Notes: generated by a model from the letters alone, not told the origin. A DNA stretch of 64,000 bases from Cyclobacteriaceae bacterium (GCA_019638235.1 JAHBUE010000001.1:1908492-1972491), one strand, 5' to 3'; shown: positions 47,501 through 57,936, numbered from the stretch's first letter. Numbers and translations: made by a program.

Positions 47501-48637
47501 TCAGTTCTTAAAATGAGCACGTTCGTAAATTTCCATTGTTTTCTCGGCAACTTTATTCCACCGGAATTTCTCGGCTTGCAGCACACCACCCAAAGAAAGA
47601 TCTGACATTAATTGAGGATTTTCAATAAGTTCTATTAAGACGTCAGCTATTGCTTCGGTATTATAGGGGTCTATTAATTTGGCGGAGCGACCAGCAATTT
47701 CAGGAATTGAGGAGGTGTTGGAGGTTATTACAGGCACACCACATGCCATAGCTTCTAACACAGGCATTCCAAATCCTTCCGATAACGATGGGAATAAGAA
47801 TATAGTACTGCAAGAATAAAGTAAAGGCAGGTCATCCGAGTCAATATATCCGGGAGTGTAGATGTGGTTCCGTAAGTGTTCTTGTTTAAGTGTTCTTAGA
47901 CTCTGATCTACAAAATCACGAGAAAGTCCAGGAGTTACCAATGCTAAGGTATTGGATTTGTTCCTATTGTAGTATTGCGTGTATGCTTGAAGTACTCTTT
48001 CAGGGTTTTTTCTATACGAATTGTTTCCTATAAACAGAATATATTTCTCAGGTAGACTATATTTTTGAATAAAGCTTTCGAGGATAAACTTGTCATTGTT
48101 CTTTTTAAATCGGGAGTTTATTCCATTATGAATAACATGGACTTTGCTTTCAGGGATATTTAATCTTTTTACAATGCGATCCTTTTCGTACTGCGATACT
48201 GTTATTATTGTATGACTTTTCTTTGAAACAATAGGTACAATAAATCGTCTGTAATAATTTCCAAAACGTTGATATAAAGAATCGGTTTTTGGAATGGGAT
48301 CCATGAATATTATATCATGGAGGGTTTGAATGATCGGAACAGGCGAGAAGATGGGGGTTGTATTTCCGGTGCAGTGGAGAATATCAATTTTTTCCTTTCT
48401 TGCGGCAATAGGTAAAAACACTTGCTCAAGATCGACAAATAATTTCCCTGCAACTTGTCTGAAATCGAACTCTTCGCAGCCAGTAAAAAGATCGTGATTT
48501 GAACCTTTTTTGGTAAACACAACAATAGCGTGCTTTGACTTTAATTTATAGAGCTCGTTAATAAGCTCCAAGGCAGAGGTTTCAATACCAAAGCGCTCTT
48601 TCCTGAATAGTCGCTGAACCTCAATCCCTATTTTCAT
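47501..48637 (-). CDS. GT4 family glycosyltransferase
   Basis: A 378-residue GT-B enzyme. The donor-binding C-terminal half has FLFPSLSEGFGMPVLEAMACG with the catalytic E-x7-E pattern, followed by VITSNTSSIPEIAG. It is cytoplasmic, using a nucleotide sugar. The start overlaps the upstream GT2 stop by four bases. Confidence 0.9.
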   Translation of the reverse strand: MKIGIEVQRLFRKERFGIETSALELINELYKLKSKHAIVVFTKKGSNHDLFTGCEEFDFRQVAGKLFVDLEQVFLPIAARKEKIDILHCTGNTTPIFSPVPIIQTLHDIIFMDPIPKTDSLYQRFGNYYRRFIVPIVSKKSHTIITVSQYEKDRIVKRLNIPESKVHVIHNGINSRFKKNNDKFILESFIQKYSLPEKYILFIGNNSYRKNPERVLQAYTQYYNRNKSNTLALVTPGLSRDFVDQSLRTLKQEHLRNHIYTPGYIDSDDLPLLYSCSTIFLFPSLSEGFGMPVLEAMACGVPVITSNTSSIPEIAGRSAKLIDPYNTEAIADVLIELIENPQLMSDLSLGGVLQAEKFRWNKVAEKTMEIYERAHFKN

Positions 48638-49560
48638 TTATTAATATTGTTGAAGAGTGAGATTTTTGCTCCGCTTTTCAGATGTTGAAGGTTCCAGATA
48701 ACAGCCTTCCAAAAGGCTTGTAAGTGATCTAATTTTCCCGAAACAAAAAACTGTATTGAATTCTTGGGTATTGAAAAGAGAATAAGAAACAGTGGCCAAA
48801 TCAGTTTATAAACTCCGTCTATATTTCTTCGCATGAATAAAATACGGTTGCGTGTAAGATAATATGTTTTGAGTGTTGAAGTCTTGCCAACAGAAATGGA
48901 TTCCTTATGATAGATAACTGCGCTGGGTTGATAGTAGATACGGAAACCGGCTCGTTGAATTCGCGCAGACCAGTCCAGTTCTTCATAGTACAAGAAAAAG
49001 ATGTCGGCAAACATTCCTGTTTTTTCAACAACCTCCTTCTTTAAAAACATAGCGGCTCCATGCGCATAAGAGGTATAGCCTGGGGTGTCATGTTGTCCCT
49101 GATCGTTCTCCTTATCTCCAATGGTTTTATTTCTCCCGGTAATCGGGTTAATTTCTGTAAACCCCGCATATTGGATAATGTTGGGGTGAGCAAAGTATTT
49201 AATTTTAGGGCTGACCACACCAATTGATGCATCCTTATGGAAGGGCTTCAAAAGCTCGTCCAGTAAATTGTCAGTAACTTCAGTATCATTGTTTACAATA
49301 AAGAAGTAGTCCCCTTTGGCTATTGCCATGCCTGTGTTATTTCCACCTGTAAAGCCAAGATTTTTACTGTTGACAATAAGATTGACTTCAGGAAATCGGC
49401 TGGAGATTACTTCAGTGGGATCTTCTTGAGAAGCATTATCGATAACGATAATTTCAAAATTGTCATATTGAAGTCTTTTAGTAGACTCAAGAAACTCACA
49501 CGTTACCTTTAGGCTATTGTAATTTATAGTAATGATTGATATAAGAGGAGTTACGGTCAT
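48634..49560 (-). CDS. GT2 family glycosyltransferase (rhamnosyltransferase-like)
   Basis: A 308-residue GT-A enzyme: PLISIITINYNSLKVTCEFL, VIDNASQED, FFIVNNDTEV (DXD-like NND) and a later EELDWSARIQRAGF acceptor-region motif. This set is usual in rhamnosyl- or galactofuranosyltransferases of polysaccharide loci. The C-terminal portion is hydrophobic (LIWPLFLILFSIP). It starts two bases after the membrane GT2 gene. Confidence 0.88.
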   Translation of the reverse strand: MTVTPLISIITINYNSLKVTCEFLESTKRLQYDNFEIIVIDNASQEDPTEVISSRFPEVNLIVNSKNLGFTGGNNTGMAIAKGDYFFIVNNDTEVTDNLLDELLKPFHKDASIGVVSPKIKYFAHPNIIQYAGFTEINPITGRNKTIGDKENDQGQHDTPGYTSYAHGAAMFLKKEVVEKTGMFADIFFLYYEELDWSARIQRAGFRIYYQPSAVIYHKESISVGKTSTLKTYYLTRNRILFMRRNIDGVYKLIWPLFLILFSIPKNSIQFFVSGKLDHLQAFWKAVIWNLQHLKSGAKISLFNNINK

Positions 49561-49562
49561 TA

Positions 49563-50744
49563 TTACTTTGGTAGATAGGAGTTATCTGTGTTACTGTTTT
49601 TATGTTCAGTATGTATAAATGTTTTGTTGGCATTCCTGGAAAGAAATATAGCCTGAATTGTTTTAATAACAACTACGGGCATCAGCGAAAGTGCTTTAAC
49701 CAATTTTAGTGAGTAATAGTGGCGGGGGGTTGCCAGCGCTAAAGCAATAAAGTACAGTGATGTTATCCCCCACCATCGTGCCAGTATGTCTTCGTTTTCC
49801 GGATAAATTAATGTAAAGGAAATGGAGAGTATGAAAAGAGATATTATACTGTTAATTCTTGACGGAAAGATGTTCTGGCAAACTGCAATATTGAAGTAGT
49901 TTATATTACCAGTAAACAATAGCCTAAATCCCTTAGCGAAATTCTTTCTGAGTATATCATACTGCCCTGCTATCCATCGTCTTCGCTGGTTCTTGTAGGC
50001 ATCGGGCGAATCGACTTTCTCGTCAAATACTAATGTGCCTTTTTGGTACAAAATTTTATACCCCTTCTCAACAAGGGCTACTTGCAGGACTTTGTCTTCA
50101 ACAGCTGAGTCAATTTTCGATAACTCCTCCTTTAATAGGGAAAATGGGAACGCCATTCCTGATCCAATTAAGGCAGAAGAAAGACCTAAAGCATTAGGTC
50201 CTTGTCGAAACAAATGATTGTTGATGGCTTCACTTAAACCGTCTAAAACTGCCATGGGTGTGTTTAGATTTTTTGCAACACGTTGGGCTTGAATTATATG
50301 AAAGCCTTGGTGGAATAGGGAATTAATATCCTGAAGGAATTTTCGTTCGAGGATATTATCAGCATCAGCAATTATTGCAATATCATATTCTTTATGGATA
50401 GCATTAAAAGCAAAATTAAGCGATCGGCTCTTCATGCTTTTCTCAAACTTTACAGGAATTACAATTGCCCTGGTTTCTTTCAATTGTTTCAATGTCTCCT
50501 CTTTAAGTGAGTCAGCAATAACGATCACATCAAAAGAAGGTTCAGGGTACTCAACTTTTAATAATTCTGTTGCTGTATGAACAATTACATTATCCTCTTT
50601 GTAGCTTGGAACGAAGACAGCTATTTTGTTATAAGAATTTTGCTTGATGGGGGTAGTCCTATGGTAGAAATGACCAGCCACTGAAAGAATTAACACATAT
50701 ACAGTATTAGCAAAAAAGAAGACAAAGAATATCAGCTCAATCAT
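49563..50744 (-). CDS. Membrane GT2 glycosyltransferase (cellulose synthase-like, processive type)
   Basis: 393 residues with one N-terminal helix, a GT-A domain and two or three C-terminal helices (about 300-365). It has ADADNILERKFL (DXD region), an ED pair (SAVEDKVLQ) and QRRRWIAGQYD, matching the Q-x-x-R-W motif of processive GT2 enzymes. It could elongate or add a sugar at the membrane. It lies 20 bp after the initiating sugar transferase gene. Confidence 0.85.
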   Translation of the reverse strand: MIELIFFVFFFANTVYVLILSVAGHFYHRTTPIKQNSYNKIAVFVPSYKEDNVIVHTATELLKVEYPEPSFDVIVIADSLKEETLKQLKETRAIVIPVKFEKSMKSRSLNFAFNAIHKEYDIAIIADADNILERKFLQDINSLFHQGFHIIQAQRVAKNLNTPMAVLDGLSEAINNHLFRQGPNALGLSSALIGSGMAFPFSLLKEELSKIDSAVEDKVLQVALVEKGYKILYQKGTLVFDEKVDSPDAYKNQRRRWIAGQYDILRKNFAKGFRLLFTGNINYFNIAVCQNIFPSRINSIISLFILSISFTLIYPENEDILARWWGITSLYFIALALATPRHYYSLKLVKALSLMPVVVIKTIQAIFLSRNANKTFIHTEHKNSNTDNSYLPK

Positions 50745-50764
50745 TTCAGGTCAGGGAGGATATC

Positions 50765-51880
50765 TTAAACTTTTTCCTTTTGCAACAACGCAGGAAACGT
50801 TTTCAGAATAATTTTAATATCCCCAAAAAACGAATTGGTCATAGCATACTCCATATCAAGTTGAATCCGTTCTTCGGGCGACATGTCGTCTTTGCCGCGT
50901 TTGGTGATTTGCCACAGGCCGGTAAGGCCGGCAGGGGCAAGGAAACGCCAGGCAATCTGGTCTTTTGTTAATTTTTCGGCTTCGTATAACGGCAAGGGGC
51001 GGTTTCCTACCAATGACATATCGCCTTTCAACACATTGAGTAATTGAGGAATTTCATCCAAACTGGTTTTGCGCAGGAACATACCGAATTTCGTTATCCT
51101 GGGGTCGTCTTTGATTTTGAAGAATACCGTATCGCTTTCGTCAGTTCCGTATTGGTTTAAGGCAGCGAATTTTTTCAGTTCGGCATCAGCGCCAACACGC
51201 ATAGAGCGGAATTTATAAAAGTCAAAAATTTTGTATCCCGAACCGGCTCGCTTTGAAATATAAAATACCGGCCCGCGCGATTCGAGTTTGATAATCAAAA
51301 CGATAAGAAGAAGCACAGGCGACAGAATCAGTAGCGCGCCTGATGCAACTAAGATATCCACCGTACGTTTCAGTTTCCAAAATTTAACTCTGGGCACGGG
51401 CTTTGCTTGTTGTGTTTTAAGAATGCTCTCGCGGTTTGTTTTGTAAACTTTGAGCTTTCTTAAAACATCAATACGTTTTAGTAAGCTATAATTTATGGCA
51501 CCAAACAGGTAATCATCAACCTGGAGTTTAACAGCTTTGTTCCGGGCATCATCATCAAATTTCCCGGTGAACAATATATACGGAATACAATAGGCTGTTA
51601 ACAACCTGTGTAATTCTTCTAAGGATTCCCTATCAGCATCGGCATCTACAAATATGGCAGAAGGCTTTATAGTACGTTCAGAAACCTGCCTGATGACTTC
51701 TTCTTTGGATAGGAACGAGATGAACATATCATCCAACTGATAATCATCTAACTGGCGGCTATGTTCGGTTTTGATTTTAATGATATGGTCGGTAACCATA
51801 GCTTTCGATACAGCCGGGGTAACAGACTCCTGTTCGGGTATGGAAGCGACAGATGATATATTAAGTGTGTCTGCGCTCAT
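50765..51880 (-). CDS. Initiating polyprenyl-phosphate sugar-1-P transferase with N-terminal receiver-like domain
   Basis: 371 residues. The C-terminal half (from about 170) is a WbaP/PglC-type phosphoglycosyltransferase: a membrane hairpin (VDILVASGALLILSPVL), KFRSMRVGADAELKKF, the catalytic SLDEIPQLLNVLKGDMSLVGNRP (Asp275-Glu276) and GLTGLWQITKRG. It would place the first sugar phosphate on undecaprenyl phosphate. Residues about 70-140 look like a degenerate receiver domain (SAIFVDADADRESL, YILFTGKFDDDARNKA, VDDYLFG) replacing the usual CoA-binding-like fold. The preceding gene, overlapping by four bases, encodes a stand-alone receiver protein, suggesting signal control of initiation. Confidence 0.88.
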   Translation of the reverse strand: MSADTLNISSVASIPEQESVTPAVSKAMVTDHIIKIKTEHSRQLDDYQLDDMFISFLSKEEVIRQVSERTIKPSAIFVDADADRESLEELHRLLTAYCIPYILFTGKFDDDARNKAVKLQVDDYLFGAINYSLLKRIDVLRKLKVYKTNRESILKTQQAKPVPRVKFWKLKRTVDILVASGALLILSPVLLLIVLIIKLESRGPVFYISKRAGSGYKIFDFYKFRSMRVGADAELKKFAALNQYGTDESDTVFFKIKDDPRITKFGMFLRKTSLDEIPQLLNVLKGDMSLVGNRPLPLYEAEKLTKDQIAWRFLAPAGLTGLWQITKRGKDDMSPEERIQLDMEYAMTNSFFGDIKIILKTFPALLQKEKV

Positions 51881-52260
51881 CTCCTAACAGTCATGTTCGT
51901 TGAAAATAACTCGTTCACCCTGCTTACTAATTGCTGGGGTTCAAAGGGTTTTATAACGTAATCAGTTGCTCCGAGGTCCATACATTCTTTGCGTTTGCGC
52001 GGGTCTTCAAAACTCGACAGGATAATCACAGGAATATCTTTGTAAAGCCCGCTTTGCTTCAGATTTCCCAGTAGTTGCACCCCGTCTAAAGACGGCATGC
52101 GAATATCGGAAATTATCAGGTCGGGTGTATTACCCGATGACAGCCACGATAATGCTTCCATTCCGTCATGCAACACAAAAACCTCGTACGAGGGGCCAAG
52201 GATCTTTTCCAACAGCCAGCACAAAGGTTCGTCATCTTCGATGACTAATACCTTTTTCAT
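51877..52260 (-). CDS. Single-domain response regulator
   Basis: A 127-residue receiver domain with every catalytic residue: Asp9/Asp10, phospho-acceptor Asp52 (IISDIRMPSLDG), Ser82 in the switch position and Lys104 (VIKPF). No output domain is attached. The start is put at ATG 52260 (MKKVLVIEDDEP), with ATG 52269 as an alternative. It is first in the operon and overlaps the sugar transferase by four bases. No histidine kinase gene is nearby. Confidence 0.88.
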   Translation of the reverse strand: MKKVLVIEDDEPLCWLLEKILGPSYEVFVLHDGMEALSWLSSGNTPDLIISDIRMPSLDGVQLLGNLKQSGLYKDIPVIILSSFEDPRKRKECMDLGATDYVIKPFEPQQLVSRVNELFSTNMTVRR

Positions 52261-52473
52261 GATCCACATTTAAGTAAAACAAAAGTGCTTTAAAGCCCTG
52301 GATTAAATGGCGGGGATTTAAAGCCAACACCTATAGACAAACAAACTTACTAAAATTTCTTAATAGTAAAGCCATTGCTGAATGCTAATTCCTTTTAAAA
52401 GGTAATCTTACACAGGATGGCTTTTATGGCAATAAAGATAATACTATAGTTTGGATTGGGGATTAACCCTGTT

Positions 52474-53628
52474 TTACGAAAGTGTCAATAATTCGGCAGC
52501 AGAACCGGAAACGGTTGAAATAATACGTTTTCGGTCAGTTTTACCGGTTTCAGTGAGCCTCCAATTACGTGCTAAGGCTATTTTTTTGGGTTTTTCGGGA
52601 GAGGAGGGCAAGGAATTTATTTTCGCAAGTATGCTGTCAATATTTTCAGGCAATAGTTCATTTTTATCTATAAAAAGTGTCACAATCTGCCCAAATCTGT
52701 CATCGGGCAGGGGGCCGACAAAGTAATTTAGAGTGAATTTAAATTGAGACAGCAGTTCTTCTAAAACTTGCTCGATTTTTTCGGGATGAACTTTAATGCC
52801 CCCGGTATTGATTACGTTGTCGAATCGTCCAAGCCAGGTAAAAGTGCCATTTGAATGAACCTCGCCTATATCGTTGGTAATCAATGGCTCTTTCTGGATG
52901 CTGTCATGAATAACCAGGCAACTCCGTTGATCGGTCCTAACCTGCACGTGTTCAAGTGGTGTAAACCTGTGGCTTTTGGATGGGGTATTAATGAGCCGGA
53001 TGGCTATGTTGGAAAGCGTTTCCGTCATGCCATAGGTTTCATAAATTGGGCATTTCAACTCTTGCAGCTTGTTTACGGTCGACAGGCTTACCGGGGCGCC
53101 CCCAACCAAAATGGCTTTCATCTGGTTAAGGCGGGGATGGTTTTCAGGGTTTTCTGACAGCGTGGCTAACTGCAATGGAACAACGGCCATGAAATCGGGT
53201 TGGTAGCCGGTTGGAAGCGTTTCAAACGGATTTGCGGTAGGGTCGATTATGGTTAACCCGAGGTTATGCTTCAGTGCGCGCACCAACATCATTTTGCCGG
53301 CAACATAGCGGGTGTTCAGACAAACCAATGCCTGGTCGCCTGCGGTTAAACCGAGCGCCTTGACGGTACGTGCAGCACTTTGTTGTAATTGCCATCGTGC
53401 AAAGGTGAATTGTTTTGGTGTGCCGGTAGAGCCGCTGGTTTGGAAAGCGAACATTTCTTTTCCCGAAATCCAATCCTTTATAAACTCAACTGCCGGTTGT
53501 TCAGTATCGTTTTTGAATTGTATGCTCTGCCTAAGGATGGCATCTAATAATACCTCGCGGTGATTGAGCTGAATGGAGGGAAAGGAATACACGCGAACAA
53601 AATTAAAGCGCTTCGAGGTCGCGTTCAA
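52474..53628 (-). CDS. menE: o-Succinylbenzoate-CoA ligase
   Basis: A 384-residue adenylating enzyme. The AMP-binding P-loop is FQTSGSTGTPKQF (about 62-74), followed by ETYGMTETLSN, then the DDIGEV-like NDIGEVHSNGTFTWLGRFDNVINTGGIK hinge region. It activates o-succinylbenzoate with ATP and CoA in menaquinone synthesis. It is shorter than Escherichia coli MenE, as common in Bacteroidota. The start is TTG 53628; no ATG is in frame nearby. The men context settles the assignment. A gap of 97 bp separates it from menB, with no room for menC. Confidence 0.85.
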   Translation of the reverse strand: MNATSKRFNFVRVYSFPSIQLNHREVLLDAILRQSIQFKNDTEQPAVEFIKDWISGKEMFAFQTSGSTGTPKQFTFARWQLQQSAARTVKALGLTAGDQALVCLNTRYVAGKMMLVRALKHNLGLTIIDPTANPFETLPTGYQPDFMAVVPLQLATLSENPENHPRLNQMKAILVGGAPVSLSTVNKLQELKCPIYETYGMTETLSNIAIRLINTPSKSHRFTPLEHVQVRTDQRSCLVIHDSIQKEPLITNDIGEVHSNGTFTWLGRFDNVINTGGIKVHPEKIEQVLEELLSQFKFTLNYFVGPLPDDRFGQIVTLFIDKNELLPENIDSILAKINSLPSSPEKPKKIALARNWRLTETGKTDRKRIISTVSGSAAELLTLS

Positions 53629-53724
53629 ATTTAAGATTTAAGAAGTTGTAAACATCTGAAATCGGTATTCGGCAATCGTAATTTTCTCGTTGATGATTTA
53701 AGAAGTGGTTCAGGATTTCCACTT

Positions 53725-54549
53725 CTACGGAAACTTAGGAAACTTATCCCAATCGGGTGCGCGTTTTTCGAGGAAGGCGTTTTTACCTTCTTTGGCTTCA
53801 TCGCTTAAATAGTAAAGCAACGTAGCGTTTCCGGCTAATTCCTGTATGCCGGCTTGTCCGTCAAGTTCGGCATTAAACGATGCCTTGAGCATCCGTAACG
53901 CCAACGGACTTTTGGTTATGATTTTCTTACACCAGGCCACATAGGTTTCTTCCAATTGTTCTAACGGAACAACTTTATTCACCAATCCCATATCCAATGC
54001 TTCCTGTGCATCGTATTGGTCGCATAAATACCAGATTTCACGGGCTTTCTTTTGGCCAACTACCCGTGCTAAATAAGAAGCGCCAAAACCGCCATCGAAG
54101 CTGCCAACTTTTGGCCCGGTTTGCCCGAACCGTGCGTTCTCGGCTGCAATAGATAAATCGCAAACCACGTGCAACACATGGCCGCCACCGATGGCCCATC
54201 CCGCAACAGCGGCAATAACAGGTTTGGGAATGGAGCGTATCATCTTCTGCAAGTCGAGTACATTTAAACGTGGTGTTGCATCGGTTCCTACATAGCCACC
54301 ATGCCCGCGCACACTTTGGTCGCCACCGCTGCAAAAGGCTTTGCCGCCCTCACCGGTAAGCACCACTACACGAATGTTGGCATCTTCGCGACAAATGTGC
54401 ATGGCGTCAATCATCTCCTGCACGGTGAGCGGAGTAAACGCATTGTGTACGTGCGGCCGGTTAATGCTGATGCGTGCAATGCCTTCGTATTGCTGAAACA
54501 AAATTTCTTTATACTCTTTAATGGCTTTCCAGGGATACTTAAGATTCAT
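53725..54549 (-). CDS. menB: 1,4-Dihydroxy-2-naphthoyl-CoA synthase
   Basis: A 274-residue crotonase-family enzyme of standard MenB length. It has [17 protein letters not shown], the oxyanion-hole segment [28 protein letters not shown] and the C-terminal FLEKRAPDW. It closes the second ring of the naphthoquinone from o-succinylbenzoyl-CoA. The start overlaps the menD stop by 11 bp. Confidence 0.95.
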   Translation of the reverse strand: MNLKYPWKAIKEYKEILFQQYEGIARISINRPHVHNAFTPLTVQEMIDAMHICREDANIRVVVLTGEGGKAFCSGGDQSVRGHGGYVGTDATPRLNVLDLQKMIRSIPKPVIAAVAGWAIGGGHVLHVVCDLSIAAENARFGQTGPKVGSFDGGFGASYLARVVGQKKAREIWYLCDQYDAQEALDMGLVNKVVPLEQLEETYVAWCKKIITKSPLALRMLKASFNAELDGQAGIQELAGNATLLYYLSDEAKEGKNAFLEKRAPDWDKFPKFP

Positions 54550-56269
54550 ATTGCTGTTTTATTTTCTTTTTTAACGATTCAAAAATAGTCTTGTTCAGGT
54601 TATGCGATGTTTCCAACTCCAGAATTTTTGTGCTGCCGTCAAAGTCTAAGAAATCTTTCAGGATGTTCGCTACCTTTCTTCGGTTGTCGATTTTCAGGTA
54701 ATCAAACCCAAACTCTTCGCACAATTTTTTAGCCGACAGGTTTTGTCTGGTTACAAAAAATTCACCCGATTCAGGCAAAGACGAAGGCCCGTCAATCATA
54801 TTAAAAATAGTGCCGCCATGATTGTTGAGTACCACTACCCGCAAGTTGGGTGTTGGGTAGTTGTTCCAGAAAGCATTTCTGTCGTAGAAAAATGCCATGT
54901 CGCCTGTAATGAGGATTGCCGGTTTATTGTTGGCAAGTGCATGACCAACAGCCGTACTCGTGCAACCGTCAATGCCGCTTGTGCCACGATTGCTGAACAC
55001 CAAAACATTTTTTTTGTTGGCGGTTAGCCCGATAAAATTGGTATATCGTACACTCATGGAATTGGCTAAGTGCAGGGTACAATCTTCCGGCAACGATTTT
55101 ATGAGCTCACTAACCAATTCAAGTTCTGCAAATTCGGGTTGCGGAAAAAATTCTTCGAGGCACCGGAGCGCTTTGCGTTCTTCTATTTCCCAGAGTTTTT
55201 GATAGTTGCTTTGTTTCTGATGTTCAAAATTTTCCGGTGTTTCTGATTTATCAAGAAAATCAAAAAACTCCGCAGGTTCGGTATGGATTGTTCGCGTTAA
55301 TCCCTGGAAGGTATCTGCCGGTGTGCCAGCCGGCTGAATGTGCCAATGTGCTTTTGCCGGAAACTGACGCAAAAAAAGTTTTATGTTTTTTGAGATGACG
55401 GATTCGCCAAACGTAATGAGTAAATCGGGTTGCAGCGATTTTTTTACTTCTTCGTTAGCCTGACTAAGAAACAGGTCGGCATGACGAACAAGATTGTTTA
55501 TGTCGTGAAGATTAGAGATTACATCGCCAACAAGCGGGAGGTTATGTTTTTGGATAACCTGTTCTATAAATTGCGTTACAGCCGCCTCGTGTTGTTGCTG
55601 CCCGCCAACCAATAGTATTTTATGATAGCCTGATAACTCCTTTGCTAATTGTTTTCGTGTTGATGCGGATAACGTTTTTTCGGCAGGGATAATATCCTGA
55701 ACAGAAACAACTTCGCTGTACGCGAATGAATTCGTTGCTTCGGGATAAAGCGGATCGCGAAACGGTGCATTAATATGAACCGGCCCTTGCGGATATTGCA
55801 GGGAAAGATTAATAGCATCATTAACCATGCGGTTGATAGCCCAAACGGCATCGGGGTGTTCATAATCCTGCGGAAGCTGAAAGAACCCTTTAACATGATT
55901 GCCAAAAATGCCTTGCTGAAAAATAGTTTGCCCGTCTTGTTGCGCTACCCACTCTGCCGGTCGGTCGGCAGTGAAAACAACAAGCGGAGTTTTTGAGAAA
56001 AAAGCTTCGGCTATGGCAGGCGCATAATTATAAACGGCTGTACCGGATGTGCACACCAATGCAGTAGCCTTGCGCGTTTGTTGAGCAATGCCTAAACCAA
56101 TGAAGGCTGCGCTGCGTTCATCGCTTATTGTACGGCACGTGAGTTTGTTGTGGCGTGTAAAGGCAACTGTTAGCGGGGCACAACGCGACCCTGGCGAAAG
56201 CACTACGTTTGTAATACCTTTCCCGGCACACAATGCGGCTATATCGTATATTGGTTGATAGCGACTCAT
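54539..56269 (-). CDS. menD: SEPHCHC synthase
   Basis: A 576-residue thiamine-diphosphate enzyme. N-terminal [17 protein letters not shown] and [16 protein letters not shown] are MenD signatures; the C-terminal TPP/metal site reads [18 protein letters not shown] with [16 protein letters not shown] before it. It adds the succinic semialdehyde unit from 2-oxoglutarate to isochorismate. The start overlaps menF by four bases. Confidence 0.95.
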   Translation of the reverse strand: MSRYQPIYDIAALCAGKGITNVVLSPGSRCAPLTVAFTRHNKLTCRTISDERSAAFIGLGIAQQTRKATALVCTSGTAVYNYAPAIAEAFFSKTPLVVFTADRPAEWVAQQDGQTIFQQGIFGNHVKGFFQLPQDYEHPDAVWAINRMVNDAINLSLQYPQGPVHINAPFRDPLYPEATNSFAYSEVVSVQDIIPAEKTLSASTRKQLAKELSGYHKILLVGGQQQHEAAVTQFIEQVIQKHNLPLVGDVISNLHDINNLVRHADLFLSQANEEVKKSLQPDLLITFGESVISKNIKLFLRQFPAKAHWHIQPAGTPADTFQGLTRTIHTEPAEFFDFLDKSETPENFEHQKQSNYQKLWEIEERKALRCLEEFFPQPEFAELELVSELIKSLPEDCTLHLANSMSVRYTNFIGLTANKKNVLVFSNRGTSGIDGCTSTAVGHALANNKPAILITGDMAFFYDRNAFWNNYPTPNLRVVVLNNHGGTIFNMIDGPSSLPESGEFFVTRQNLSAKKLCEEFGFDYLKIDNRRKVANILKDFLDFDGSTKILELETSHNLNKTIFESLKKKIKQQYES

Positions 56270-57465
56270 TGCAGGTTAATAACGTTGAGCAAGGTGTTCA
56301 TTTTCATTTCCGTTTCTTCCCATTCTTTTTCAGGAATGGAATCGGCCGTAACACCAGCGCCCGCATAAAGCCACGCCTGGTCGGCAAAAAGTTGCATACA
56401 CCGTAAGTTAACAAACAGATGGCTTGCGTTACTTATATTAACCGGCCCAAGAAAGCCGGAGTAAAACCCGCGTGGGTAGCCTTCATGATCCTCTAAAAAT
56501 TTTCTTGCGGCTTCCAACGGTGTGCCGCACACCGCTGAAGTAGGATGGAGCAAGCGCAGCATTACCGAACCCAATTGCGGAAAGTTGGTTGCCTTCATAT
56601 CAACAGAAAAATCTGTTTTCAGGTGCATTACATTTCCGGCCACAATGGTTTTCGGGCCGTGTTCTTCAAACTCACGAAGCCTTATTTTTTTGAAACAGTT
56701 GATAATGTACCGGCTCACGAATGCCTGCTCTTCAATTTCTTTCTGTGTCCAGGCAACGTGCTTGAGATTTGTACCGTCCGCATAAACTTGTGTTCCCGCT
56801 AAGGCTACCGTGCGAAAAATATTTTTTTCTACGGATACTAATGTTTCGGGTGTTGCGCCTAACCAGGCTCCGTGTTGTGGTGTAAACACAAACGAAACCA
56901 AAGCGTTCGGGTATGTGCGCTCCAGCCGGGTAAAGGCATCCGCTACATCAAATGATGACGAAAGTGCAACTTGTTTCACCCTTGACGGAACAATTTTTTC
57001 GGCATACCCGTGTTCAATGTGCCGGATAGATTGCTGCACCAACTCTTTGTAATCAACCGGAGTATTCAATTTGCTTGCAGCGGCAAATGCAGGTTGGCTG
57101 GTTGTATTACCTGTTTCAGTAATGTGTGCGTTAAGCCACTCAAGTGCTTTACTATTTTTCTGTTCGTCTGCCTGTAATGCACCTTCATGAAAACTAAATT
57201 GAACATCGGCTTTTATAAAGATGCCTGGCTGCGTTACATCAAACGGATGAAAAATAAATCCGGCCCCAACATCTTCAAAAGAATCTGCTAACAGAAAGGG
57301 TTCGGGTTTGATTGTGAGAATAATGTGTGTGATGCCTGACTCCGGCACACGCCATGCGGCAAGTGCATAGTTATGTTCAGTAGAAAACGCGATGAGCTTT
57401 CCTAACAAATCTTCCGTAGTAACGGGGAACTCTGCAACTTCTGTTAATGGTTGTGTGTGGCTCAT
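56266..57465 (-). CDS. menF: Isochorismate synthase
   Basis: A 399-residue chorismate-utilising enzyme. The C-terminal catalytic core includes EKIVPSRVKQ, LGATPETLVSV, HLKTDFSVDM, LHPTSAVCGTP and GYPRGFYSGFLGPV. Its place upstream of menD and downstream of menI assigns it to menaquinone rather than siderophore or salicylate synthesis. Confidence 0.93.
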   Translation of the reverse strand: MSHTQPLTEVAEFPVTTEDLLGKLIAFSTEHNYALAAWRVPESGITHIILTIKPEPFLLADSFEDVGAGFIFHPFDVTQPGIFIKADVQFSFHEGALQADEQKNSKALEWLNAHITETGNTTSQPAFAAASKLNTPVDYKELVQQSIRHIEHGYAEKIVPSRVKQVALSSSFDVADAFTRLERTYPNALVSFVFTPQHGAWLGATPETLVSVEKNIFRTVALAGTQVYADGTNLKHVAWTQKEIEEQAFVSRYIINCFKKIRLREFEEHGPKTIVAGNVMHLKTDFSVDMKATNFPQLGSVMLRLLHPTSAVCGTPLEAARKFLEDHEGYPRGFYSGFLGPVNISNASHLFVNLRCMQLFADQAWLYAGAGVTADSIPEKEWEETEMKMNTLLNVINLQ

Positions 57466-57467
57466 CG

Positions 57468-57893
57468 TTATCGCTTGTCAAGTATGGCCATAGTAAGGCG
57501 GCTAATGCAAATCAGTTCATGTTGTTCGTTGGTAATGCGAATTTCCCAAACGTGCGTACGCTTGCCAAGGTGTATCGGTTTTGTAGTGCCGGTAACAATT
57601 CCCTGTTTTATTCCTTTTACGTGGTTGGCGTTAATGTCGAGGCCAACACAATATTGAGTGTTGATGTCAATACAACAATGAGCGGCCACACTACCCAGCG
57701 TTTCAGCTAAAGCAACTGAAGCTCCCCCGTGCAGTAGCCCATAAGGTTGATGCGTGCGATGGTCAACCGGCATAGTGGCCTGGAGGTAGTCATCACCAAC
57801 AGCCGTGAACACAATGCCAAGGTGCTCAACCATAGTATTGACAGACATCTTGTTCAGGATTTCGGGCGTAACGTTTGGATTGAATAGTGACAT
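57468..57893 (-). CDS. menI: Hotdog-fold thioesterase, probable DHNA-CoA hydrolase
   Basis: A 141-residue PaaI/MenI-type hotdog enzyme. The active-site region is PYGLLHGGASVALAETLGSVAAH, with the catalytic acidic residue in the second helix. Two bases before menF and first in the men operon, it most likely hydrolyses 1,4-dihydroxy-2-naphthoyl-CoA. Substrate is inferred from position. Confidence 0.82.
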   Translation of the reverse strand: MSLFNPNVTPEILNKMSVNTMVEHLGIVFTAVGDDYLQATMPVDHRTHQPYGLLHGGASVALAETLGSVAAHCCIDINTQYCVGLDINANHVKGIKQGIVTGTTKPIHLGKRTHVWEIRITNEQHELICISRLTMAILDKR

Positions 57894-57928
57894 TTGGAAC
57901 GAACCAATGGTAAGGTGAATACTTTTTC

Positions 57929-57936
57929 TATTTTTG
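57929..57936 (+). promoter_or_regulatory. -7 box TAnnTTTG deciding the start of the next gene
   Basis: TATTTTTG matches the -7 consensus exactly; transcription would begin near 57943. This lies inside an upstream extension of the histidine phosphatase frame, so it favours the start at 57985 over 57934. Confidence 0.5.
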
